The notes below the pieces were generated by a model. That model was not told where the DNA came from, made no database searches, and saw only the letters and a program-made list of their open reading frames with translations. DNA of 64,000 nt, from assembly GCF_000715075.1 (NCBI RefSeq), contig NC_134080.1, forward strand, positions 71,703,291-71,767,290, read 5' to 3'. The DNA is from Nicotiana tabacum. Lineage: Eukaryota > Streptophyta > Magnoliopsida > Solanales > Solanaceae. Below, in pieces: positions 23,992 to 33,951 of this stretch. The number at the start of each line of letters is the position of its first letter. The first letter of the stretch is position 1. The position numbers and the translations under genes were made by a program.

Positions 23992-25332
23992 GTGCAGAGA
24001 AGCAAGTAAGAAAGGCAAGAAAATATTTTACAATCAATCACATAAAGTCTCCCTTTGGTTAAGGGATTCTGATTTCAAACGGGTAAAAGATAAGTAAGGA
24101 AAAAGTCTGATCAAAATCTTTTCAAAGCAACACAAGAAGGGTAAATACATAGGGACTATTTAAGGCAAAAGTCTAATAGTACACGGTTTGTGCAAATAAG
24201 GAAAGGGAATCAATCAAACAGCCAGGGAAATCAAAATTACATGCTTTATTCGAATGAACCAAGTCAGGAAAAGGTAAAGGACGTTCAATCAAAGAGAAAT
24301 CAGTAACAATCAATCAAACCCCATTAGAGGATTTCAGAATCAATCAATAGTTGGAAAAACCCTTTTTGAAAGAAGAATTTCTGATATATAAAGCACACAA
24401 ATATCAAACAAAAGGAGTTGTCATGTTGATTAGAAAAGACTATCATAGGAAGAGTTCAGAGTCAAAAGGTTCCAGTTCAGTTTATAAACTCAGAATGAGT
24501 CTGAGAGTCCAGGGTTCCAAAGTAGAACCCTAGTCCAAAAATAAATCTTGCCAAAACCCAAAGCCTAGGGTTTCCAACTATAATCAGAAGTAGAGATGAG
24601 AAGACAGATAACAGGCTCAGAGGTCTCTTTCGGAGACTCATAAGAAACCAACATACATGATAGCAGGTTTGAAGCAACAAAGTAAAAAGTTGATTTGAGG
24701 AGCATAAAGAACATGTTTAAGAAAAGTCGGAAGTTAAGCAAGTTCGGGAGAGAAGAAGGGTGATGTAAACTTAAGAAACATTAGTAATACATGCTTAGAA
24801 TTCCAACAAAAGTCCAGTAAAACAAACAAAGTTGAAGAACTCAGCAAGAAACACATATAGTAGAAGAATATTGGAAAGTATAGCAGACAACATGTAGGAA
24901 AACATAACAAACATTAACATGCGAGCCTGATCTAGAGGCACAGTAGAGTACAAAGGTACAGAAAAGTCACGTATAGTAGAAAGAAAACAGAAGAACAGCA
25001 CATGCGTGGTAGAAAAGAAAACACACGAGCATAGTATAAACAAACACACATAAATAAAGAAAAGGAAGAATCAAACAGATGTTTTTGAAAAACCTTTCAG
25101 AAACCCTAAATCGAAGGTAAACGATTTTAAAAGGAAAGTCTAGGGAAAAACTTTTAAATGTCAAGTAAAGCATGGATACAACATAGATCTAAGCAAACAA
25201 ACAGAGAAAGAACCTCGAATAGCTTAGGGTTTAGGAGAAACCCTAGAAATGAGAAAGGCTTGGAAGAAGGTCCGATCTAAGTCGGATGAGGTCAGAAACA
25301 GGCTTAGAAGACCAAGAGCCACCAGAGCAAGG

Positions 25333-25554
25333 TCAGAGATGGCTGGAATCTTCAAATCGGTGAAGGTCTGAGTGCAAACCTTCAAGGTCTAGCCTCGATT
25401 TCTCAGGTATCAGGCGTGTAAGAGCGAGGAGAGGTGAGTATAGGTCGTCCATGGCCTGAGAGGCCATGGATTCCGGTGAGTCGGAGGTTGAAGATGGGGT
25501 GATAGAGGTTAGGGTTTCAGGAACATTCGAGAGCATTTGAGAGAGGGAGAGCAT
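25333..25554 (-). CDS. Small ORF in the Ogre LTR, D 3' copy
   Basis: A 73-codon frame around 'ESMASQAMDDLYSP' and 'LDLEGLHSDLHRFED'. A CGA-to-TGA stop cuts it after 'SSHL'; in the other copies the frame goes on to 'SDLIRLRSDL.PSLSHF'. The same frame is found in all four D/E LTRs. I know no family for it and see no domain. It lies in U3, well upstream of the TATA box, so whether it is translated is unknown. It could be a chance frame in a slowly changing LTR. Confidence 0.35.
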   Translation of the reverse strand: MLSLSQMLSNVPETLTSITPSSTSDSPESMASQAMDDLYSPLLALTRLIPEKSRLDLEGLHSDLHRFEDSSHL

Positions 25555-26277
25555 TCAAGGGCGGCTGATAGAACGAAGTGGGGAGATTAGGGTAGGGTTA
25601 GGTGAATTAAAAAAGTAATGGGCGATCGTGGCCGTTGATCAAAAGGATCAACGACCTGGATAAAAAGAAACCGGTCGGGTCGGATAAATGGGTAAAGGGG
25701 TTGGGTTAGATCGAAATTGGGCCAGTCCAATTTTAATTCAGAATTGGGTCAATTTTTAGGCTAAAATTGAAATGAAATGTGGGCTGTAATTGAAATGAAA
25801 TGGGGCTAGATGCTAAATAGTCAGTTTTCACTTTTTATTTATAAAAAATAGTAAAATAATTTTTTAAAAACTAATTAAAAGCACTGAGCTAATTAATAAT
25901 ATAGAAACATTAATCTAAAAATACTAGAAATGATTTTATGCTTGGAAAACGCTATTACTCGTAATATAGGCTATAATTGTAATTTTATGCAATTTAGTTT
26001 AAAAATATCAAATAGATTTGTAAAAGTATGCAAAAATCACCTTAATTATATTTTGGTGTAAATATGAGAAATAAATAAATTATTCACCAAAATGATAATT
26101 TTGGGAATAATTATTGAATTTTGCACTGCTAAAATAGACAATAAATTGGTTTTGAAAGTCTTTAAAAATTTGGGAAAAATACAAAAATACTTGGGCATGC
26201 TTATGTATGCACATATATGTTATTTTGAAAGTATTTTGAGTGTAAAAAAATACTTAGGGAAAGATTGGGTATCAACA

Positions 26278-26291
26278 GTTGCCCCTCTTTA
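26278..26291 (-). other. Polypurine tract of element D
   Basis: The minus strand reads AAAGAGGGGCAAC directly before the 3' LTR (TGTTGAT...). The same tract is in E at 53007-53018. Confidence 0.85.
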
Positions 26292-26441
26292 CCCGGGAAT
26301 GATGAAAGAGTTGTCGGGTAAAGATACGATGACCAATTTTGCCCGAAAAGAAACGATTTGAAAAGTATTTTTTTTGTCCGAGCTCTAGTTCCTGAGCTGC
26401 CTACATATCCCTGGTCTTACAGGAATTAGGCCATGTGTAGT

Positions 26442-26645
26442 TCAGGATCTATTTACGGGATATGCCGGTGGAGTTGAAAAGAACGGACATGATGTTTGGT
26501 TGAGAAAAGTGGTTGAAGTCTGATAGGCTGCGGGAACTGGAGCGGGACCGCTCCTGCTGAGGCGGTTGTTGATAGCCGGTGTACCTGCAAATGAATAATA
26601 CCAACATACATTGTGCATAAATTTAAACATGATGCAAGTTCTCAT
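26442..26645 (-). CDS. Small conserved ORF in the 3' tail of D
   Basis: 67 codons; the conserved core is 'FAGTPAIN.RLSRS.PAPVP' and 'AYQTSTTFLNQTSCPFFS'. E has a near-identical 68-codon frame at 52657-52863. Both lie between the tandem arrays and the purine tract. In E, 'tcatttgcag' before the core looks like a splice acceptor, so it could be a 3' exon. No family recognised. A second frame is also open in E, so DNA-level conservation is a fair alternative. Confidence 0.35.
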   Translation of the reverse strand: MRTCIMFKFMHNVCWYYSFAGTPAINNRLSRSGPAPVPAAYQTSTTFLNQTSCPFFSTPPAYPVNRS

Positions 26646-26659
26646 AGGACCATGAATGT

Positions 26660-27075
26660 TGTCTTTGGACGGTTAGGATGACGTCCTTAGATCATGACGT
26701 CCTGGGCCATGAAGCGTATGATAAAGGATTCGCAGGCTATGAAATGATGTTCTCGGGCTATGAGAATGATGCCTCCGAACCATGATGCCTTTGAATAATG
26801 ATATGTAAAAGGTAAAATAGGGGTCCTCGGGCCATGACATGGCGTTCTCGGGCTATGCAAATGGTACCTCCGAACAATGACGCCTTTGGACAATTTGGCG
26901 ATCTTTTAGCCCATGAAATGTAGAAGGTGACGATCTTTCAGCCCATGAAATGTAGGATTTGGTGATATTTCAGCTGATGCGAGGCGTAAAAGGTGGCGAT
27001 ATTTCAGCCATGCGAGAGAGATAAGGTGGCGATCTTTCAGCCGATGCAAGAAAATAAAGTAGCGATATTTCAGCC
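26660..27075 (-). repeat. Two short tandem arrays in D's tail
   Basis: At 26925-27075 a unit of about 40-45 bp ('ggtggcgatatttcagccatgcaag') recurs about five times. At 26680-26900 looser repeats of 'cgggc(c)atga.. gatg.c.tccgaacaatga' occur. The same two classes, in the same order, are in E (52216-52640). Confidence 0.75.
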
Positions 27076-27081
27076 ATGCAG

Positions 27082-28012
27082 GATGGAGACAGAGCTTAGT
27101 CTCGGAAGGTAGAAAGGTAGCCTTGTGCAATGCAGGAAGTGCAGATGGAGGTAGAGCTTAACCTCGGAAGGCAAAAAGGTAGCCTTATGCAAAATGTAGA
27201 TGGAGACAGAGCTTAGTCTCAAAAGGTAGAAAAGTAGCCTTATGCAGATGATGATGGAGGTAGAGCTTAACCTTGGAAGGCAGAAAAGTAGCCTTATGCA
27301 GTGCAGGAAATGCAGATGGAGACAGAGCATAGTCTCAGAAGGCAGAAAGGTAGCCTTATGCAACACAGGAAATGCAGATGGAGGTAGAGCTTAACCTCGG
27401 AAGGCAGAAAGGTAGCCTTATGCAAAATGCAGGATGGAGACAATGCTTAGTCTCGAAAGGTAGAAAGGTAGCCTTATGCAATGCAGGAAATGCAGATGGA
27501 GGTAGAGCTTAACCTCGGAAGGCAGAAAGGTAGCCTTATGCAAAATGCAGATGGAGACAGAGCTTAGTCTCGAAAGGCAGAAAAGTAGCCTTATGCAGAT
27601 GATGATGGAGATGGAGGTAGAGCTTAACCTCGGAAGGCAGAAAGGTAGCCTTATGCAACGCAGGAAATGCAGATGGAGGTAGAGCTTAACTTCGGAAGGC
27701 AGAAAGGTAGCCTTATGCAAAATGCAGATGGAGGTAGAGCTTAACCTCGGAAGGCAGAAAGGTAGCCTTATGCAAAATGCAGATGGAGACAGAGCTTAGT
27801 CTCGAAAGGCAGAAAAGTAGCCTTATGCAGATGATGATGGAGGTAGAGCTTAACCTCGAAAGGCAGAAAAGTAGCCTTATGCAGTGCAGGAAATACAGAT
27901 GGAGACAGAGCTTAGTCTCGGAAGGTAGAAAGGTAGCCTTATGCAACACAGGAAATGCAGATGGAGGTAGAGCTTAACCTCGGAAGGCAGAAAGGTAGAC
28001 TTATGCAGTGCA
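27082..28012 (-). repeat. Main 3' tandem array of D, about 16 units of ~57 bp
   Basis: Each unit reads roughly 'gatggag(aca/gta)gagctta(gt/ac)ctcg.aaggcagaaaggtagccttatgca' in pieces, with spacers of varied length. Two unit types (gacag/agtctc and ggtag/aacctc) partly alternate. ORFs of up to 100 codons on the minus strand come from unit lengths near a multiple of three and are not genes. Tandem repeats here are typical of Tat/Ogre elements. Confidence 0.93.
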
Positions 28013-28411
28013 AGAATGTAAAAGGATGATTAGTAGTAAAATCTCTTAGCTGATAGCCGATTACAACAATATGACTGTTGGGGAGATTGTGTACGGATAG
28101 TAATTGCGGGCAAGTGATGATTCTGAGAAATTGCATTCTTGGGAAAGTATGTGTACATAAATATATCTAATGATATTGCGAATTGAGTGCCTGCATCCAA
28201 AGAAAAATCGTAAGTTTTGTAAGGGGAAAATGTTAGTTCGTCTTCCCCGGGCTCTTGACGTTGTGTGTCATTGGGGTAGCGTCGCTAAACAACAGCAATC
28301 CGGATAATGGTTATGCATAATTACTAAAATATAAAGTAAGTATACACCAAAATAGTTTTCTTTAGATGAACCAATGACTGCGACATGGTTCCAGACATTG
28401 CAACTTTTTGC

Positions 28412-28613
28412 CGGAATTTTGAGGATCCTCATCAAAATTTTGCCCCAGTTTGCTGAGCGAACATTTCTGACGGTTGTTCTGAATGACTAAAAACGTCTTC
28501 GGAATTTTGCGGGTCCTCCTCAAAATTCTGCCCCAGTTTACTGGGCTGGCTCTTCTGGTGATGCATGGACTAACATCAACTTCGGAATTTTGAGGGACCT
28601 CCTTAAAATTCTG
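28412..28613 (-). repeat. Three spaced inverted repeats after D's pol stop
   Basis: Three hairpins of the form GGAATTTTGAGG..CCTCAAAATTCC at 28412-28442, 28500-28530 and 28583-28613, about 85 bp apart, each followed by 'gccccag.tt'. E has three matching ones. Confidence 0.85.
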
Positions 28614-28751
28614 CCCCAGCTCCAATAGCGGGAAAAAATGAAATTTTTATTAAATTGTGACCGAACCCATAGGGATGCCTACGTATCCCCTCTTAAACAG
28701 GAATCAGGTCATGCGTAGTTCAAATTACATCATTAAGGGAATCATAAGCGG

Positions 28752-29925
28752 TTACACATAATATCGTTTCACTGCATCTGAATTGATTGGCTTCGGCCAG
28801 ACTTCTCCATCCATCTCTGCAAGAATAAGGGCTCCTCCAGTTAGAACCCGGTGAACCATGTACTGACCCTGCCAATTGGGAGAGAACTTACCCTTGGATT
28901 CATCTTGATATGGGAATATTTTCTTCAACACTAGCTACCTCGGTGTAAACTTTCTTGTCTTAACCCTTTTGTTGAAGGCTCTGGACATTCTGTTCTGATA
29001 CAACTGACCGTGGCAAACCGCACTCATCCTTTTCCCATCTATAAGGGCTAACTGCTCGTAGTGACCTCTTACCCATTCTGCATCATCCAACTCCACTTCT
29101 TGTATGATCCTTAAGGAGGAATTTCTAACTCGGCGGGGATGACCACCTCTGTACCATAAACCAGCATGTAGGGAGTTGCTCTAGTCGATGTGCGGACTGT
29201 AATGCGGTATCCCAATAAGGCGAATGATAACTTCTCATGCCATTGTTTGTGCCTTTCTTCCTTAGTATCTTCTTGATATTCTTGTTGGCTTCTTCCACAG
29301 ATCCATTCATCTGAGGCCTGTAGGCTGTAGAGTTCTTGTTTTTTATCTTGAAAATTTCACACATCGCTTTCATCAAGTCGTTGTTGAGATTGGAACCATT
29401 ATCGGTGATGATTGATTCCGGAAATCCGAATCGACAAACAATGCGGTCGCGCATGAAACCCACCACAACCTTCTTAGTGACCGCCTTGTATGATGCTGCT
29501 TCGACCCATTTGGTAAAATAATCGATTGCCACTAAGATGAACCTGTGCCCATTTGATGCGGCAGGCTCGATAGGTCCGATAACATCCATTCCCCAAGCGG
29601 CGAATGCCCACGGTGAGCTTGTTGCAGTAAGCTCGCTTGGAGGTGCCTTTATCATATCTTTATATATCTGACAGCGATGACATTTGCGAACATACTGGAT
29701 ACAGTCTATTTCCATAGTCATCCAAAAATATCCTGCTCGTAGTATCTTTTTCGCTAAAACAAAAACATTCATGTGCGGCCCGCAGGTCCCTACATGCACT
29801 TCGTCCAATAGCTTGGATGCTTCTTTTGCTTTGACACACCTTAGTAAACCCAAATCGGGAGTCCTTCTGTACAGGATTCCTCCACTGTGAAAGAAGTTGC
29901 TGGATAGCCTACGAAGTGTGCACTT
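28752..29925 (-). pseudogene. Element D integrase
   Basis: ORF 29853-29125 carries the zinc region (H.....H in 'HVGTCGPH', Cys pair 'CHRC'), the first catalytic Asp in 'WGMDVIGP', the second in 'IITDNGSN' and the Glu in 'GSVEEANK'. All HHCC and DDE residues are present. A frameshift near 29265 moves the C-terminal part out of frame; the sequence can still be followed to 'KRYYV' and a stop at 28754-28752. No chromodomain is present, as expected for Tat-lineage elements. E's frame is the close relative (48621-50159). Confidence 0.9.
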
Positions 29926-30994
29926 CTAAGTAGCGTTGGCGAATCCTGGATATTCCCTTGTTGTTAAGTACTCCTTGATGTCGTGGAACCATGGTTTTCC
30001 ATCCGCTTCTTCCTCAACGCGGGCATAATAAGATGGCTGATCATGAATCTTTACTGGGACGGGATCAATGAAATTTGTATCTGGATGCTGGATCATGGAC
30101 GATAAAGTAGCTAATGCATCAGCAAACATGTTCTGGACTGTGAGGACGTGCTGAAATTCTGTCTTTGTGAACCTTTTCCTCAACTCCTCTATATGATGCA
30201 AGTAGGGAAGTATCTTAGAGTTCTTGGTTGCCCACTCTCCTCAAACCTGATGTATGAGCAAGTCTGAATCCCCGATCACTAGCAACTCCTAAACGTTCAT
30301 ATCAATGGCCATTTTGAGCCCCAAGATGCAGGCTTCATATTCGACCATATTATTGGTGCAAAGGAACTTGAACTTGGCGGATACCGGGTAGTGCTGGCCG
30401 GTTTCTGATACTAGGACTGCTCCTATGCCAACTTCTTTGAAATTTGCAGCTTTGTCAAAAAATAGCCTCCAACCATCATAGGATTCTGCAATATCTTCTC
30501 CTATGAAAGATACCTCTTCATCAGGAAAATACGTTTTTAAGGTCTCGTATTCTCCGTCTACGGGATTCTCGGCGAGATGGTCCGCCAAGTCTTGCCCTTT
30601 GACTGCTTTTTGGGTCACGTAAATAATGTCGAATTCACTTAGCAGGATTTGCCACTTGGCGAGCTTGCTAGTGGGCATGGGTTTCTGGAAGATATACTTT
30701 AGAGGGTCCATTCTGGATATGAGATAAGTAGTGTAAGCAGAGAAGTAATGCCTCAACTTCTGCGCGACCCAAATCAGAGCACAATAAGTGCGTTCTAAAA
30801 GAGAATACCGGGCCTCGTACGGTGTGAACTTCTTACTGAGATAGTAGATGGCTTGCTCCTTTCTCCCTATTTCATCATGTTATCCCAGAACACAACCGAA
30901 TGCTCCATCCAATACCGCAAGGTAAAGCAATAGGGGCCTTCCTGGCTCAGGCGGAACCAAGACCGGCGGCATTGACAGGTATTCCTTAATTCAA
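29926..30994 (-). pseudogene. Element D RNase H region
   Basis: ORF 30756-30289 holds the RT/RNase H connection ('HYFSAYTTYLISRMDPLKYI', 'LAKWQILLSEFDI') and an RNase H start, where 'FFDKAANF' keeps the Asp. 'YEACILGLKMAID' follows. A stop near 30290 and another near 30245 ('HQV'-stop) precede ORF 30201-29926, which has the C-terminal 'NMFADALATLSSM' block. A TAA near 30890 and a frameshift near 30990 also break it. This domain removes RNA from the RNA-DNA hybrid. Confidence 0.85.
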
Positions 30995-32178
30995 TCAAAA
31001 ATATTTCTGACAATCATCAGTCCACTTGGTAGCCACATCCTTTTTCAACATTTTGAAGATAGGTTCACAAATGACAGTGGACTGAGCTATGAACCTGTTG
31101 ATATAGTTGAGTCTCTCCAGGAAACTCATCACGTCCTTCTTGTTCTTTGGCGGCGGCAATTCTTGGATAGCTTTGACCTTTGATGGATCCAATTCTATTC
31201 CTCGACGACTCACGATGAAGCCCAATAATTTTCCAGCAGGAACCCCAAATGCACACTTGGCGGGATTCAGTTTCAGATTGTACCTCCTCAGTCTGTTGAA
31301 GAACTTTCTTAGATCTTCCATGTGATTCCTGGCTTTCTTGGATTTGATGATGACGTTATCCACATATACCTCGTTCTCCTTGTGTATCATGTCATGAAAG
31401 ATGGTAGTCATGGATCTCATGTAGGTGGCACCAGCGTTCTTCAAACCGAATGGCATCATTTTGTAACAGTACATTCCCCACGGCGTGATGAAAGCCATTT
31501 TCTCTACATCTTCCTCATCCCTCCATATCTGATGATACCTAGCGAAACAATCCACAAAAAACTGCAACTCGTGCTTGGCGCATTTGTTGATAAGAATGTG
31601 TATGTTGGGCAAAGGGAAGTTGTCTTTGGGAATGGCCCAATTAAGATCCTGGTAGTCAACACAAACTCTAACTTTCCCATCCTTTTTTGGTACTGGCACG
31701 ATGTTGGCTAACCATGTCGGATACTCTACTACCCTGAGAACCTTGGCTTTGACTTGCTTGGTAACCTCTTCTTTGATTTTCAAACTCATGTCGGGTTTGA
31801 ATTTCATGAGCTTCTGCTTTACCGGCGGGCATATTGGATTTGTTGGCAGTTTGTGAGCTACAATGGATGTGCTGAGACCAGTCATATCATCATATGACCA
31901 GCGAATATGTCTTCATATTCCTTTAGGAACTCCGTGTACTCTTTCTTTTCTGATGGTGAAGGTGAACACTGATGCGTGTTTCTTTGACATTCTCTACATC
32001 TCCCAGATTAACGACCTCAGTTTCATCCAAGTTAGACTTAGGCCTATTTTCAAAATTCTCAACTCCTCTAACGACCTCTTCTAGCATGTCATCCTCTTCT
32101 GAGTCCGTATACGTTTGTTGCGTTGTCTCATTGCAAGTCACAATCATTGGTTCATCATCAAGGCAAGTAATAGTAATG
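30995..32178 (-). pseudogene. Element D reverse transcriptase (second exon of pol)
   Basis: The exon begins at 32178 right after the intron and runs in frame through an acidic linker ('DSEEDDM') to 'ETRISVHL', where a frameshift near 31935 occurs. The RT ORF 31885-30995 then shows 'VRVCVDYQDLNWA', 'FFVDCFARYHQI', 'MMPFGLKNAGATYMR', 'KLLGFIVSRRGIELDPSKV'. The catalytic box reads YVDN instead of YVDD, so one of the two metal-binding Asp residues is lost. Length and order are normal for the lineage. Confidence 0.9.
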
Positions 32179-32367
32179 CTGTGTAAAATAAAGTGAATGA
32201 TAGAAAAATAATAAGAGTGAGATATATAATAAACTGAAATGCTTCGATTAAATTCGCAATTGTTTTGAGTATCAAAGCTTTTTTCAGAATTAAAGACAAT
32301 GCGGAAATAAAATCAGCTAGTAAAAAAGTGAAATGTGATGCATGGTGCTTTTGTTTAGCCTTGCTAC
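32179..32367 (-). other. Intron between protease and RT in D (189 bp)
   Basis: On the minus strand GTAGCAAG starts at 32367 and TTTTACACAG ends at 32179. Splicing would split a Gly codon GG|C and keep the reading frame across the junction. E has an intron of the same length with the same ends. An intron before RT is a known Ogre trait. The interior is T/A-rich. Confidence 0.8.
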
Positions 32368-32640
32368 CCCGAAGCTTTCCGGGTCCTGGTGGTTCTGATT
32401 GACCAATTGCTGAGGCGTTCTCCTTGGTTCACAACTTGTATAGAAGGGCCTTCCTCCCCTTCCTCCTCGAAAATAACACAGCAGTCCACTTTCTGGCGCT
32501 TGAATCTCCCATTCTACCTTTGTTCTTGTTCTGGATAGGACTCGGAGGAGGAGGAGGTAGAGGGCCCTTGGATCTTGTACTGTATGATTATGGTACCAGA
32601 ATGCACGAACTAACCTTTGGGAGGGGAATAATAAAAGAAA
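32368..32640 (-). pseudogene. End of the gag-protease ORF in D
   Basis: In one frame the minus strand gives 'VDCCVIFEEEGEEG', 'IQVVNQGERLSNWS' and ends 'RTTRTRKASG' at the splice donor. This matches the terminal part of the protease region in Tat/Ogre elements. Nothing of the gag core or the protease active site is found upstream; the ~300 bases before it look non-coding. The body of gag and protease is missing. Confidence 0.65.
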
Positions 32641-32810
32641 AGAAAAACAAAAAAAGTGACAAGTTAGTGTGGGTTATGAGGAAAAATGTTGCAGTATTTA
32701 AACACATTGTGCAAGAATGTAAATCGTGTCCTAATTTGGGTGCCTCGTTGTGCCCGAGGTAGGCCTAGCGACAAGTTAATTTGGAGAACTTATAATGCTA
32801 AATGCCTCAT

Positions 32811-32816
32811 TTTATT
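32811..32816 (-). terminator. Possible polyadenylation signal after ORF1 in D
   Basis: AATAAA on the minus strand in 'tcAATAAAatgaggca'. E has the same at 48130-48135. It lies downstream of the first-ORF remnant. A candidate only. Confidence 0.3.
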
Positions 32817-33037
32817 GACAAAAATAAGATGAATCCCAAAACGACACTAAAATAGCGGAAAGTAAAATGTCACTAATGGCCATTGGCCTTATTACATTAA
32901 AAGCGAAAAGAAAGACTCCTAACTACGTGGTCCCAGAAGGACCTTCTTTAGGTTGAATGTTCTCGTTGATCAAGTCCTCCAGCTCGCGCAGATTTTCCAG
33001 TAAAAATGCTATCGCCAGACGTTCTCCTTTGCCTTCC

Positions 33038-33244
33038 TCAACATTTTTGACAGTCGATGACTCTTTTCCTCACTTTCCCTTCCAATTCCAGCAAACTGTA
33101 CTCCAGGTATTCTAGCTTCTCACTAGCCTTGGTGACTCTCTCTTTCCATTCGTTGATTTGGTTGCTCGATGGGAGGTTTCTCCACCAAGACTGCAAGAGT
33201 GAAGATATGTTTACCATACCGAAGTTATGAACTTTGTCATTCAT
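33038..33244 (-). pseudogene. Remnant of the extra first ORF (ORF1) in D
   Basis: Starts at the ATG at 33244, right after 'tttttgcagaaa'. It has 'FGMVNISSLLQSWWRNLPSSNQ', then jumps to a Lys/Glu-rich helical tail ('SEKLEYLEYSLLELEGKVRK'). The first part resembles the start of the DUF7745-like protein encoded upstream of gag in these elements; the tail resembles a coiled coil. The large middle part is deleted in this copy. E keeps a different slice. The function of this ORF is unknown. Confidence 0.55.
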
Positions 33245-33951
33245 TTTCTGCAAAAACAAAAGGGTTAGGACCTCACCCCCACCGGACTCGACCATTTAAT
33301 ACCAATAATCAACACATCAAGCATTTAGTTCTCCAAATAAATGCACAGAACATGTAGGTGTCCATTTGGGTTTCAGGGAAACCCGATGGACTTTGGACAA
33401 GGCTATCTTAATGAGTCATTATGCGGACAACATAACTGACTCGGCTAGGTTTTGACCATGATGCATGTACAATTGAACAGAGTAAAGTTTCTATTGGGGT
33501 ATTAGACAGGTACCCTTGAGCGGACGACTCAAGAAGGAAAGGCACGGAACCGTCGACAGCACCACTGATCGACTGGTTTTACTGCAAATACGCCTTTGCT
33601 GAATTTAAAGGGTGATAATATTGGAAGAGTGCAACCACTCATTATAAGCATTGCTATGGTATTTGTTTGCACGAGTGGAATACGATGTTTAATATGCAGT
33701 TTACAAGAATGAAACAAATTGACATATATTTCCACGTTCATAAATGATTACAACAATTGCAGTAATTACAATAGTATTGAAATAAAGCAGTAAAAGAAAG
33801 CAGTTAAAGGAAAGAAAAGACATGAAGAGCCAAGTCAGTTTCGTAGTGAAATAATAAAAGACAGTAAATAAAGCAATTAACGAGATAGTAAAGTCACAAG
33901 CAACATGCAATAGTAAAAGCCTAAAGAAGATCCTCAGCAGAGTTGTCATGT
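33245..33951 (-). other. Leader of element D
   Basis: About 700 bases between the 5' LTR and ORF1 without a supported gene. Just inside the LTR (33951-33930, minus) lies the expected primer site; it reads TGACAACTCTGCTGAGGA, which I cannot assign to a tRNA. It contains 'tctaataccccaatagaaac', also present in E, and ends with a pyrimidine tract and 'tttgcag', a possible splice acceptor. Confidence 0.6.

Larger units (their letters stand above)
21539..26277 (-). repeat. Element D 3' LTR (4739 bp)
   Basis: Bounded by TGTCGACG and TATCAACA on the plus strand. It contains a TATA box, a hairpin CGTTGATC/GATCAACG near 25637, a telobox-containing hairpin at 25225-25246 and a small ORF (25333-25554). 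Other ORFs in it are T-rich or A-rich translations without support. Confidence 0.93.

Noticed and set aside
24795..25049. 84-codon hydrophobic ORF, identical in both D LTRs (also 37202-37456)
   Set aside because: Identity only reflects the recent LTR pair. The E LTRs do not keep the frame, and the composition is that of T-rich DNA.
26092..26361. 89-codon plus-strand ORF near the D LTR end
   Set aside because: It spans the LTR/internal border on the antisense strand, has no partner in D's other LTR beyond the border, and shows no motif.
27070..27977. ORFs of 66-100 codons across D's tandem array, and similar ones in E (51107-51304)
   Set aside because: They are translations of ~57-bp repeats, with unit length near a multiple of three. 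Frames shift between units, and there is no common start or end.
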